A stretch of 64,000 bases of DNA from Chlorokybus atmophyticus (taxonomy: Eukaryota; Streptophyta; Chlorokybophyceae; Chlorokybales; Chlorokybaceae). This document shows, piece by piece, positions 34,569-44,685 of the stretch. The first letter of the stretch is position 1. Each line of letters starts with the position of its first letter. Where the stretch lies: NCBI GenBank assembly GCA_009103225.1, contig RHPI01002069.1:62001-126000 (forward strand). Direction: 5' to 3'. Below the pieces are notes generated by a model that was not told the DNA's origin, searched no databases, and saw nothing but the letters and a program-made list of their open reading frames with translations. A program made the translations under genes and the position numbers.

Positions 34569-34992
34569 CAGGCACTGCTATCCACTTTTTGGACATTCTC
34601 GTCTTGCAGTCTGTTCATCACGGAGTTTACAAGCGACTCTACGACAAGCTGCGAGAACCAAACTTTCAAGGGGTCCCAGTGTTGCGGTCACCTCACCAAG
34701 TGTCAGCAATCGCAACCACAAGCAAGCTTAATGTTGACATCTCCCAATACATACGCTTCACAAGATTGTGCACATTCCGCACACACTTCCTGCAGCAGAT
34801 GCATTGCCTGCTTTGAAACATGTGCAGGCAAGGTACAGCAAGCGTCAGCTGCTGCAGCGACTAAGGGCCAAGATGCAGCAACCGGCGGACTACATCTACG
34901 ACGTCTCACTTATGCAACTGTACATGCTTTTGGCGAAAGCATGCGAGATAGTCACATGAGGGGAGCAGCTAGTCTGCCCTCATGCACATCAC

Positions 34993-35395
34993 GCAGGGCC
35001 AGCCGTACTAACACTAACCCAAACAGTGCACACAACAGCACAACAGGTCCAAAACGAAGGACTAGCGGCGGGGGAGGGGGATGGGGTGGCGGATGGGGTG
35101 GCGTAGTGGCACACATAGCACTGCACGTCATTGCACAGCGCCTGTACCTACCTCCTCCACACCCGGCCTAACAAGCTCTCATGGTTCCTAACAGGTTGGC
35201 TACCCTACTTGCTGCACTGCTTCAGATCCCATCACACAGCACATAGGGCACGTAGTTAAGAGCTAGGAAGAACCCGGGGTGGTGTTAATTGACTGTATGT
35301 GGGCTGCTGTTGTATGTGCCAAACGTGCGTGGATGCTGCTGCTATAGGACACAACATGCCTGTGCACGTGTGACTATACGGTCTAAATCCTATGC
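34993..35395 (+). repeat. Right pseudo-LTR of the Penelope-like element
   Basis: Direct repeat of 31016-31419, starting gcagggccagccgta and ending near tatgca. Confidence 0.85.
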
Positions 35396-35940
35396 ATATG
35401 ATGATGTGTACTGCGCAGAAAAATGAAGCAGCAATAAGTATGACATGTTCTATAAGGAGTTGTGTTCTCTAGCTGCTTGTCATTAACAGTGCTGACTGCT
35501 ACAACCTGCACAGGTTGAACTGCCATTTGACACGCCACAAGCACTTGTGCGTGGGGTGGGTCAGTCGTATGGTCTTGCCACGATCTTGGCGTATGCACAA
35601 GCAGCACCAACCCGCAATCTGCCTAGTGACAAGGCTGATAATGTGCATACAGTCAGTTGCTCGCATATCCTTTACAACAGCCCCTCCAGATCTCACGCAA
35701 TGCCTTGCACTGCCAGCAGCTGTCAGGCTACATGCACAAGCAGCCACCATTCTGCGGCTGGTGGGGGTGATTTTCAGCAGGAGCTCTTCTTAGCCTCGAT
35801 CAACCGGTACATAGCTGTCATCATTCACGGACACGCTCTGTAACAGCCGCACTCCATCACAGCTCGCGCCACTGGCTGCTGTGTACAATGCCTTGCTCTC
35901 TATCCTACGCACGCTAATAGATGGCTAACACACGGAGTAC
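35396..35940. other. Stretch between the retroelement and FtsH, with one exon-like frame
   Basis: A plus-strand block at about 35514-35649, preceded by a good acceptor (acctgcacag), reads VELPFDTPQALVRGVGQSYG and onward for 45 codons without a stop. I do not recognise it and found no partner exon; it may be a leftover of a gene disrupted by the element or chance. Otherwise it is the 3' region of the ftsH gene. Confidence 0.35.
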
Positions 35941-38900
35941 TCAACCAGTAGTCAAAGCGCCTAGCAGCTCATTTGTTTCCTCATTGCTACTACTCGCAGT
36001 CAATATGTCATAGCTTAGCATGCGAGTGAGCGGGTGCTTGGCCTGCTCTTGCAACTCTTCCATTGTAGAGTGAATCTCTTCATTCTCCTTGAAGTAGATG
36101 CCGCCCTCTCGGTCAACGAGCTCGCGCACATCCTCTCCAGTCATCGTCCTCTTCTGTACCAAAATGTCGACCATCCTGGAAACAATATGCTTGTTTCTTG
36201 ATAGGCCGAGGTAGGCCGCTTGGTATGCTTGCTCAACAACCTTGCGCACTTCATCGTCCAGCTGCCGCGCTTGGTAGTCTGAAAAAGACTCATTGGCGGT
36301 CTTTTGATAGTCGCCGGACAGAAAGGCCGAGCCAGGCACGCCGCTCTTCCAGGCCACGGGACCAACAGCGTCTGAGAAACCACATCTCCTCACCATCTCC
36401 GTCGCCAACTGACAAACGAACGGGTTCCACATGTCAGTTAGAAGCAAGGTTCATCCACCAACTTCCTAGCATCACAGAGAAGCACAGGCTATGACAGAGC
36501 AGCAGTGAGCACACACAGTGCGGCGCTGTTCAGTCGCAATGACTCAAATTTCTTGGTTAGAACATGGATCAAACTTCCTGGTTGATGCAATCGTTGGCAG
36601 GTAAGCCATCTATACACAACTTGCTCACCTCATGCACTTTCTCAAAGTCATCCGCTGCACCAGGTGTTACCCTGTCCTTGCCAAGCATGACTTGCTCTGC
36701 CACCCGGCCACCGAGAGCAACAACCATCTGCTTGAACAAGTACTTCCGGTCGATGATGCCGGAATCTAACCTGGAATCGTCTGGTATGAACACTGTGTAT
36801 CCGTATTTCTGATTCCTGGCGAGGATGGTGATCCTGCTCAACGTGTCGTAGTTTTTGCAGAGCACTCCGAGCAACGCATGACCAGACTCATGCGTAGCAA
36901 GCACTCGAGCTTCCTCATCTTTAACCTGGTCAAGCATGCAATGTTAAAAGCCAGTACACATAAAGTCTTGCACTTGTACAAAAGGAAAGGAAAAGCTGTA
37001 AGGTCACCTTGTAACGAGGCCGCTCTTCTCCGCGTCTTTGCTTCCGTGTCATCTCAATCTTGTCAACGGCTACCAGCATGTTGTCGTGCCGCACCGAAGG
37101 TTGCAAGTTGATAGTCTGCCAACTCGTTGTCAGTCATTACTCAAGTCAAGAGGTACAGCATTAAGTTACGAACAAGAAACAAGGATCAGTGAGGGATGCC
37201 ATACAAATGTCATTAGCCAAACGACCCATCAAGAACCGTGACACGTACCGCATCATATACAGCCTCGGTGAGCAGAAGGGCTAAGTCCGCGCCTGTCCAA
37301 CCTGCTGTCCTATACGCAAGCTGCAAACAACAGCAAAGCAGTTAGCATCAATGAGCAACATGAAGCTCGACTGATGACATAATGGCTCGCAGCTCACCTC
37401 TGTCCAGTTGACGTTATTTTCCATGATGAACTTCTTTGCGTGCACCTTCAAGATGTCCTCCCGACCAACACGAGTTGGCAGCGGGATGCGAATGACCCGG
37501 TCAAACCTTCCTGGTCTGGTGATGGCCTCATCAAGCGCGTGCGGGCGATTGGTTGCGGCAAGAATCGTAATCCCTCGCACATCCTTGAAACTGTGCATAG
37601 CGAGTGTGGGCCGGTGCCAACACAAGTAAATACAACACACATAAATAGCTACCATGTTGCTTCTTCCAATCTAGGCTTTGATACGACAGTAATTAGCCTT
37701 ACAGATGCTGCTGCAATGGCGACGTACCCATCCATTTCAACAAGGAATTGATTGAGCGTGTTTTCCCTCTCATCAGCACGGGAATCTCCAGCATAACCTC
37801 GTTGGCAAGCGATGGCGTCGAACTCATCAATGAACACCATGCAAGGCGCCTGTCACCACCCACAAGGCATAAACCCGACATCCATCATACACAAATACAC
37901 GCAGATAGTCAGACTTGACGTCAGTGGCGCAGCAACACGATGCTTACGTTAGCCTTAGCTGTATTGAAGAGCACACGCACTCTCGAAGCACCGACACCAA
38001 CATAGTTGCCTACAAATTCTGGTGCACCAAGTGGGATGAACGCACGGTTCGTCTCCCCAGCCAAAGCACGCGCAATCAGTGTCTTTCCACATCCCGGTGG
38101 GCCGACTAGCAGCACGCCCTGTGGACCGGATTGGCAAGTGATGAGTATAATCAAAGACACGAGTACACAGGTCAGGTGAGCACAGCACCTTGGGGACTCT
38201 GGCGCCAATAGTGAAGTACCGGTCAGGATCTTCCAAGTAATCAATCAACTCCCTTAACTCTGGCATAACGGAGTCGATGCCAGCAACATCCTTGAAGGTG
38301 GTCCGCTTATTTTCCGGAAGTTTCGCCTCCTGTAACACGCGAAGCACTCAATCACTGCTGTTTGCCACATGATGCGAACTTGCAGTGGCAACTGCATTGC
38401 AAAGTCGACTACTTACCGCGTCACTTATAGGCCGCCTCAAAACAGGTGCATTTTTCAGCTCCTGCTCTGCGTTAAACTCATTGGGTCGCCTACCCTTCTG
38501 CTCGTATGCTTTCTGATACTGATGCTGATCCCATTGTTGCAGAATGTTGTACAACACGATCAGCGGGTAGATGAGAAAGAAGTAAGTCCGCGCATATTCA
38601 AACAAGGAAGGCCCTTTCTGAGTAATGAGCCGCACACCATGATCCAAGAGATGTGGCAAAAATAAAGGATCCGAGAAGGGTTCCACTTGAAATCGGCTAC
38701 CGTCCTGCAGCAACTGGATGGCTTAGCATCCATTTGCATCAGCATGTCCTACATTGAACAAGCAATGTGCTGTTGTTCGAAGGAGAGTAGTAAAACCGTT
38801 TTGAGAGAAAGAAAGCATGCATTCCGCTGCATGCACACAAAGGATGATTTCTATAAATACCTTGAGTTGCAGCTCAATGGTGTGGCCATCCCTGCGCAGT

Positions 38901-39787
38901 GTTGCCTGGTGCACCTGTTCCGTGCCTACTCTGTCCCACATCTCCGTATACGACATGACAGGCAACTTATCGTTGGCCGTCACGGAGGTAAACTCCTTCA
39001 ACTGCACAACATGCAGCAGCTTCAACAGGCGTGCAAGTACCCAGCATGCACGCAGATTGAGCATAACATTTCCCAAGATAACTACTTGCAAAAACACCAG
39101 AGAAGCATGCAAGAATGAAAAGAGTGCATAACAATGTAGACACTGACATTCACCAAACTTCATGTGGGAAAGCAGTGCACAACCAATTGAGCATGTCGTT
39201 TGTAAACAAGGCTATGCACAAAATGCCTTGTCGATATTGGGGTAGTGCACTCAGGGAATATTATCAATGATAAGTATATACTTGATAGCAATTGAGCAAG
39301 TGCGTACATGTGCTGATCATGGCAATGCGCTACGCCTGTGACACACCTTGGAAACAGCGCTTGCGAGCGGGTTAGAGGTGACAGTTGTCCTAGCAGGGGC
39401 TGCGACGGTGGCAGCGGGTGCAGCGTGCGCAATCGGTGCTCTAGAACCAGCCAATAACAACGCAACAACGGTAGCAGCTGCAGCGGCGGCTTTGCTCCAT
39501 GAGAACAACGTGTTAGGCAGAGCAAATGACTGCGAGCGCTGTGTCGCAGCGTGTTCACGCTGCGATGAACTGCTGCTGCTACAGCTGCATGCCAACAGTC
39601 TCCTTTGCAAAATTCCCCGAGGCAGCACAGCTGGCCCAATCACCCGATCAGCACCATCCCTCAACCTAGGCCTGGCCAACCCTGGAGCTGGCCTTCCCAA
39701 GCCAATCCTGGATAAGACTGTGGGAACCCATCCCTTCCTGAGCTCTACGGCACATGCCGGCGCCGGCAGCGCCGCCGCGCCCGCCAT
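35941..39787 (-). CDS. FTSH: Plastid-type FtsH ATP-dependent zinc metalloprotease
   Basis: Eleven exons: 39347-39787, 38861-39001, 38417-38704, 38189-38329, 37948-38118, 37728-37849, 37398-37590, 37249-37320, 37008-37115, 36629-36925, 35941-36408; 2442 nt, 813 aa, all in phase. The first about 90 residues are Ala/Arg/Ser-rich, a likely plastid transit peptide, followed by a hydrophobic [13 protein letters not shown] segment; a second membrane segment is near 235-250 ([15 protein letters not shown]). AAA+ motifs: Walker A GPPGCGKT (343-350), Walker B VFIDEFDA (399-406), second region of homology [19 protein letters not shown]. The zinc site HESGH (571-575) keeps both His and the catalytic Glu, so it is not an FtsHi-type inactive form, although the protease domain is rather divergent. 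FtsH proteases degrade membrane proteins in thylakoid or envelope. Divergent from OEP24, 442 bp between start codons. Confidence 0.9.
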
Positions 39788-40229
39788 GGTCGCCGCTGCC
39801 TCCCTCGCCGCCCACGGCTAAGGTTAGCCTGGTGACAACCCTAACGCTAATTCTATCCGGAGCTTAGTTCACTGCTGGCGAGTCCAGTTCACTGATTTAC
39901 GGCTTTGCCAATCCCCCGGTATTCGTTCAGTAATCACCAACGACTCGACAGCTTTAGTGATGGGTGCGAAGTAAATCACCAGTGAGTCACGAGTGATTCA
40001 ATCGACCCGACCGTTGTGCTTGGCGATGTTTTAAACCTTCGCGGCAGCATTTTGGCTGATTGTTGTTGCTGGTGTTTCTGCCTGCGGCGGTGTTGGCGGT
40101 TGCGCTATTGTCGAGGTTAAATCGTTTGCTGCAATCTTCTCGTAAGCGGTACAGCCATAGCATACTGTAGCTTATTCTCCGCGGTGGCATTTGCTTGCCA
40201 AAGTTTAACTTGCATGCTTGCAGGTCAAC
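39788..40229. promoter_or_regulatory. Shared divergent promoter region, FtsH and OEP24
   Basis: The interval between the two start codons is 442 bp, enough for both 5' UTRs and a bidirectional promoter. Both genes make plastid-envelope or membrane proteins. No specific element was identified. Inferred from gene arrangement only. Confidence 0.4.
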
Positions 40230-41522
40230 ATGACAAAGACAGCTGGTGCGACTTGACATCATGCATTCGTGATGTTCGTTGTGTTGTTGCTTACTCACAT
40301 GCGTGTTGTAACGCTTGTTCTGCTCAGATGGCAAGCTTCAAGGCACAGCCAGGCTCATTTTCTCCAGCAAAACCAACACCATTGGAAGCCAGGTGAGGTG
40401 GCCACAGCCATGCAGGAAAGAAGCTAAGAGCTGATAACTGCGGCACTGACTTAGCTCAAGTGAGAAGCTTTCTGCCTTAGATGCTCTGTAATTGACTTGT
40501 GTGCTTATTCTCTACGCTAGCTGACGTACAAGTTGGACGATGTGACCCTCAAGTTGTCTCTGCTGGACAAGCACTTCAACGAGCTTGACGACTTCCGTGA
40601 CGTCAAGGTCGCAGTGGAGAAGCCTGGAGTAAGATTATGCTAAACAATAGTATCATGCAGTAAACTTTGCAGCCTCTGATGTCATACTCACCTTGGTGTC
40701 ATACTCACTGCTCTTGTGTTTGATGCTGCAGTCGTTCTCTTACGAATGGGACGCAGCAGCCAAGGCGTTGGCGGCTTCGCTGCAGTCTTCAGCCGTCATT
40801 CGTGGCAAGAATGTGAAGCTTACTTATGCCAACAACCAGAAGAAGGTGTGATACATGTATAAGGCATTGCTGGAGCTCAGCCCAAGCTGCACGGTTGGTT
40901 GTTTCTTGCAGCCTGATTGCAATGTTGAGTTCACAGGGCACTGCTTCACTCACGACTGCTGTGTCCTTCAACAACGCCAACTCTGCCACTGTCAAGTACA
41001 ACTGTACCACTGACAAGTTTGACGTGAAGTACAGCTGGTTGGCAGATGACCGCAACTTGGTGAGAGAATTACAACATTGACCATGACACTCAACTAACTT
41101 CTGTTATGTTGTTTAATGCTAACAGTGGTGATGTGTTGTCTGTTCAGTTTGAGCCCTCTTATGACTTTGATAAGGAGGCGTGGAGTGTCGGTTGGACACG
41201 CCAGACGCATCCCCATGACAAAGTGAAACTGTCGTATAACTCTGGCACAAAGGATGCTGCACTCAACTGGACCAACACCCGCAGCGGCACATTGTCGGTG
41301 AGCATGGACTTTAACATACTTGTACTGCAGGCTGGTTGGACCATAGTTACTGCTTTGTTGAAGCACACGTGCTTTATGGAATAATGGATTTGCATGCGTG
41401 CATAGGTGACTGCTATTCTGCCACTGGCCACAGCGAACCAGAAGCCGGTGTTCTCATTTGAAAAGACATTCTTTGTCACTGTGCCGGGTCCCGAGACTGC
41501 TGGGGTCCGTGTGAGCAAGTGA
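40230..41522 (+). CDS. OEP24: Plastid outer-envelope pore protein OEP24
   Basis: Seven exons: 40230-40245, 40328-40392, 40521-40628, 40732-40845, 40937-41059, 41148-41297, 41406-41522; 693 nt, 230 aa. The 16-nt first exon (MTKTA plus one base) is required because the exon at 40328 joins the next exon only in the frame GKLQGTARLIFSS...; starting at the ATG at 40328 would run into a stop. OEP24 features: LTYKLDDVTLKLSLLDKHF, VAVEKPGSFSYEWD, NANSATVKYN, FEPSYDFDKEAWSVGWTRQTHP and LNWTNTRSGTLSV, which alternate polar and hydrophobic residues as in beta-barrel strands. Length fits the family (about 213-220 aa). OEP24 forms a cation-preferring pore passing triose phosphates, ATP, phosphate and other solutes. 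No cleavable transit peptide, as expected for outer-envelope proteins. A broken inverted copy lies at 19515-20610. Confidence 0.88.
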
Positions 41523-42089
41523 TAGGCTGGTATCATTGACCGCCGGTGCTAGATGTTATTGCGCAAAAAAGCAAGTGACACATGGAGACGTGTTTTCGTA
41601 GCTGTGAATCAACTGGCTGTAGAGTTACGTAATATGAGAGAGTAACTACAAGCTGCAAACAGTGTGCAGCTGACATGCAAGAAAACGAAATCTGGACGCA
41701 TTGCACAGAGTATGCTCAACCCTACTGATGCATGCAAGTGCTCCAGTCATCAAGCTGTCTGTATACTCATAACTAGACTAACTTGCAAGCACAATGCCCA
41801 TGCTCATATGTTTTGAGTGCGAGGTTCTTCCCAGCTTAGCACAGAACAAAACAGCATAGCAAGAGCTGACTGACATCCTGCCAATGCTTACAATCTGCTA
41901 TGGCACACCTGAAGGAACAATTCCCTGCCTGCACAGTGTTATCGTAGTGGTGCACAGTACTAGTAGAATCACAACCAGTAAGGTTCTCAACAGCTGTCAG
42001 TACTTCACTGCGAAGAGACGAAGAATGGAGAACAAACGAGAGCAAGCTTTGTTTCATTCAACGTGCACAGACTGTCAGCGAGCAACTGT
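41523..42089. other. Intergenic sequence between OEP24 and eL36
   Basis: The stretch holds the 3' regions of two convergent genes; I see no other feature. Confidence 0.5.
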
Positions 42090-42652
42090 CTACTTCTTCT
42101 TCTTCTCATCCTTTATGCCAGCAGACCTGAAACAAACATGCATGGTTAAAAACGTCACAGCTGCAGTTGCGCACGAACAAATGCCTAAAAAACAGCGGAA
42201 TAGAAGGAATGAGTGACAATATTTACCGCTGCTTCCGCAGGACGATAGCCATGGACTCGCGAGCGCGCTTGGCACGGCTGTGAGTTCCAAGCTTTCTCTT
42301 GGCCACCTTCAGCGCTCGCTTATCCTTACCGATCTTCAGCAGCTCAGTGATGCGCCTCTCATAGGGGGCGAACCCAGCGACCTCACGCACAATCTCACGC
42401 ACGAGCTTCACGCGCTTGCCAGCATACTGCACACGCATGCAAACAGGGATTACCCTCCACAACCGAATTAGCTAACCCTCCAATTGGCGGCGATAACGAC
42501 GATGAGGACAACACCAACGACGGCAACAACATAACAACTTGTTCACTCACCCCTTTGCGGTTGGCAGGCCTCGGCTTCTGCTCCCGCACCGTCACGACAT
42601 GGCCCCTGTTTGCGCCGAATGCCAGCCCGGTCTTGGGCGCCTTGGGAGCCAT
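42090..42652 (-). CDS. RPL36: Cytosolic 60S ribosomal protein eL36
   Basis: Three exons: 42551-42652, 42227-42426, 42090-42126; 339 nt, 112 aa. The sequence carries the eL36 core: [58 protein letters not shown] and the terminal Lys run. It is a small basic component of the eukaryotic large subunit, so it belongs to the cytosolic ribosome. Length is typical (about 105-115 aa). The last exon supplies only the final 12 residues. It is divergent from the BolA gene with 300 bp between start codons. Confidence 0.95.
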
Positions 42653-42952
42653 GGCGACCACCACCACGACAGCGACGACGCCGCGGCGGCGACGGCGGCG
42701 GTAGGCAAAAAGACCAAACCCTACCTCAAGGCCAGTCCATAACAGGAACTTCCCGTACAGCGCAGCCGATTGGGAGAATACAACAGTCGGTACAGCGCGG
42801 CAAAGGCGAAGCATGCTGTATGCCGCGGCATGCTTGTGCATGTTGCTAAGAACATTTGTATTGCCTGTGGCGGTGGCTGCGGCGGTGGTGGTGGCGGAGG
42901 AGGAGAAGGAGAAGAGGCAGAGGGAAGAGGGTCAAACTAGGAGAACGCGGCG

Positions 42953-44356
42953 ATGCTGACCTCGCAGCTGGTGCTGCAGCGTGCTGTTGCGGCAGCAGCT
43001 GGTGCTCGCTTGACACTGCGCCCTCACCCCAGTCAGCACCAGCCCGCTCGCCTTGCCGCCTCCTCCTCCTCCTCCTCCAGACATAGAGCGGTCGCCATGT
43101 CGGCGGCGGGCCCCATGGCGAGCGAGATGGAGAAGAAGCTGACGGAGCAGCTGCGGCCGTCTCGGCTAGAGATTGTCAACGAGTCCCACATGCATGCCGG
43201 CCACTCCGGCAACCCCGGCGGTGGCCCCGACGCTGAAACCCACTTCCGCGTGACGGTGAGACATGCAATTCAGATTAACAATGTGTCCGTCGTGCAGTAC
43301 GTCGTTTGTGAAGTCAATTCACAGTGTGTGCAACATGCATTGTTGTTGGTACGAAGCCGCGATGCTTCACAGATAGTGGCGCTGATGAATCTCAGTCAGT
43401 GTGCAACACACAAGATGTTTGTCAAGAGTGTCTGGATTTTCTGCGCCGGAACTTTAACCGTCTCATGCGATGCATGCTCACCAATGGAAGTGCTCAGCAT
43501 GCTACCACCGCTACAAACCATGCATTGTTGTCGGCTGAAAAAGACAAGTAGAAAGAAAGAAACGGTTGTCGTAAGTGATGTAAGCAATTACCAAGCTCGT
43601 GTCACGTGTTACTGTTCCATGAGCATAGGGTGGCACGTTGCTTGCCCCCCCCCNNNNNNNNNNNNNNNNNNNNNNNNNNNNNNNNNNNNNNNNNNNNNNN
43701 NNNNNNNNNNNNNNNNNNNNNNNNNNNNNNNNNNNNNNNNNNNNNNNNNNNNNNNNNNNNNNNNNNNNNNNNNNNNNNNNNNNNNNNNNNNNNNNNNNNN
43801 NNNNNNNNNNNNNNNNNNNNNNNNNNNNNNNNNNNNNNNNNNNNNNNNNNCCCCCCCCCCCCCCCCCCCCGGATCCGACTTCAAATGTCATTAATGCGCA
43901 ACCATCGTCGGCTTCTCAGCCCTAGTAAACAGCTTGCCCAGACTGCTTGTCTTTTTCATGCACTGTGCTTGCTGGTAGCATTTTCCAGTGTAGCATACTG
44001 CTTTACAATTGGCGTGGTTAGTGAGCGGTTACACAGTGACCGCTCACTGAACTCACTGTTCTTCACCATCTCCTGCCTTGCTCCGGCATTTCCCGTGTTA
44101 TCACTCGTATGTTCATGTTCACGGTGAGGCACACTTTGACTATGCAAGTACATCATCTTCTCCCTGCCTCCTTGCCTCCCAACATAATATGTGCAAACAG
44201 GTGGTGTCGGATGCTTTTGAGGGCAAATCTCTGGTTGCCCGCCACCGCCTCGTGTACGGCCTGCTGGACGACGAGATGCGTCGGGCCGGAGGCGTGCACG
44301 CCCTCGCGCTCACCACCAAAACGCCTGCGGAAATGGCCAAAGCAGGAGGCTCATGA
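42953..44356 (+). CDS. BolA-family protein, probably organelle-targeted
   Basis: Two exons, 42953-43255 and 44201-44356; 459 nt, 152 aa. Residues 1-about 45 (LTSQLVLQRAVAAAAGARLT, then S/R/A-rich) look like a mitochondrial or plastid targeting peptide. The BolA domain follows: MEKKLTEQLRPSRLEIVNESHMHAG, then SDAFEGKSLVARHRLVYGLL. The His in HMHAGH and the RHRLVY segment are the positions BolA proteins use with monothiol glutaredoxins to bind a [2Fe-2S] cluster. Role by family: iron-sulphur trafficking or redox regulation. The large intron (43256-44200) contains a 197-base gap next to a C run. An internal ATG pair (MSAAG, MASEM) could start a cytosolic form. Confidence 0.9.
43654..43850. other. 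Assembly gap (197 N) within a poly-C tract
   Basis: All bases are N, with nine C before and twenty C after. It lies in the BolA intron. Confidence 0.99.
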
Positions 44357-44685
44357 CATCCAGGTCACGTCATTTAGAAGTGATTGGTGTGAAATTAAAC
44401 CCTCAGGTTCATTGGCAGTTTCAATTTTGTTGTTATAGAGGTCTTGACTGCACCTGATAGCCGGTGCTATGTAAGTGCTGCACATGAGCCCAGTATCATT
44501 TGCATTCCTGAAGCAGCTTCTAATCTAGAGCTCTGTTTGCTACAACTCAGTGCGTATGTGCTGCTATACTGGTTGTTGACTTGCTTTCGAAATGCTTTAG
44601 AGGATGCTTGGATTGTATAGTATTTCCGTGTGCCTCATGCTCATTTGTTGGGCTGACAGCCCAAACACCCCCGCAGCTTGTCATC

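Larger units (their letters stand above)
31680..34957 (+). pseudogene. Broken GIY-YIG plus reverse transcriptase ORF of the element
   Basis: The coding region reads in successive frames. A one-base loss near 31868 separates GEKAC from YVGLSC inside the GIY-YIG domain. In-frame stops interrupt the linker at about 32119 and 32393. Frame changes occur again near 33410. A TAG at 33561-33563 replaces the Tyr of the RT motif TTLYTN. The catalytic YIDD is read as FVDN. The GIY-YIG catalytic Glu position before FWI appears to be Val. A 467-bp TRIM plus a 5-bp target duplication splits the RT thumb region between LVQTSTG and TAIHFLDI. Together these show a long-dead copy. I describe it only and do not reconstruct it. 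Confidence 0.8.
31016..35395 (+). mobile_element. Decayed Penelope-like retroelement with N-terminal GIY-YIG (Chlamys type)
   Basis: A 404-bp direct repeat flanks the element (31016-31419 and 34993-35395), matching the pseudo-LTRs of Penelope-like elements. Between them lies a damaged reading frame. A GIY-YIG endonuclease comes first (HVIYVMYQ then YVGLSCNSAFARFKQHAQ, about 31827-31930, to FWIHLLQTQALRGFN, ends about 32119). A reverse transcriptase follows: FVVTQVDKCAGTY (about 33062), HLYLTAKLNKAPPKLRFIAA (about 33268), TYDFTTL (about 33541), GIPMGNNAG (about 33849), FVDN at the YIDD position (about 33987), and after the nested TRIM, FLDILVL and YKRLYDKLREPNF. Endonuclease before RT is the permuted order of the Naiad/Chlamys clade; Chlamys members occur in green algae. 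There are several frameshifts, a stop in the RT core and a changed catalytic motif, so the copy is inactive. Confidence 0.85.

Noticed and set aside
40328-40392. OEP24 start at the ATG at 40328 (MASFKAQPG)
   Set aside because: In that frame the only donor joins the next exon out of frame and hits a stop. The upstream 16-nt exon gives a continuous protein with a better family match.
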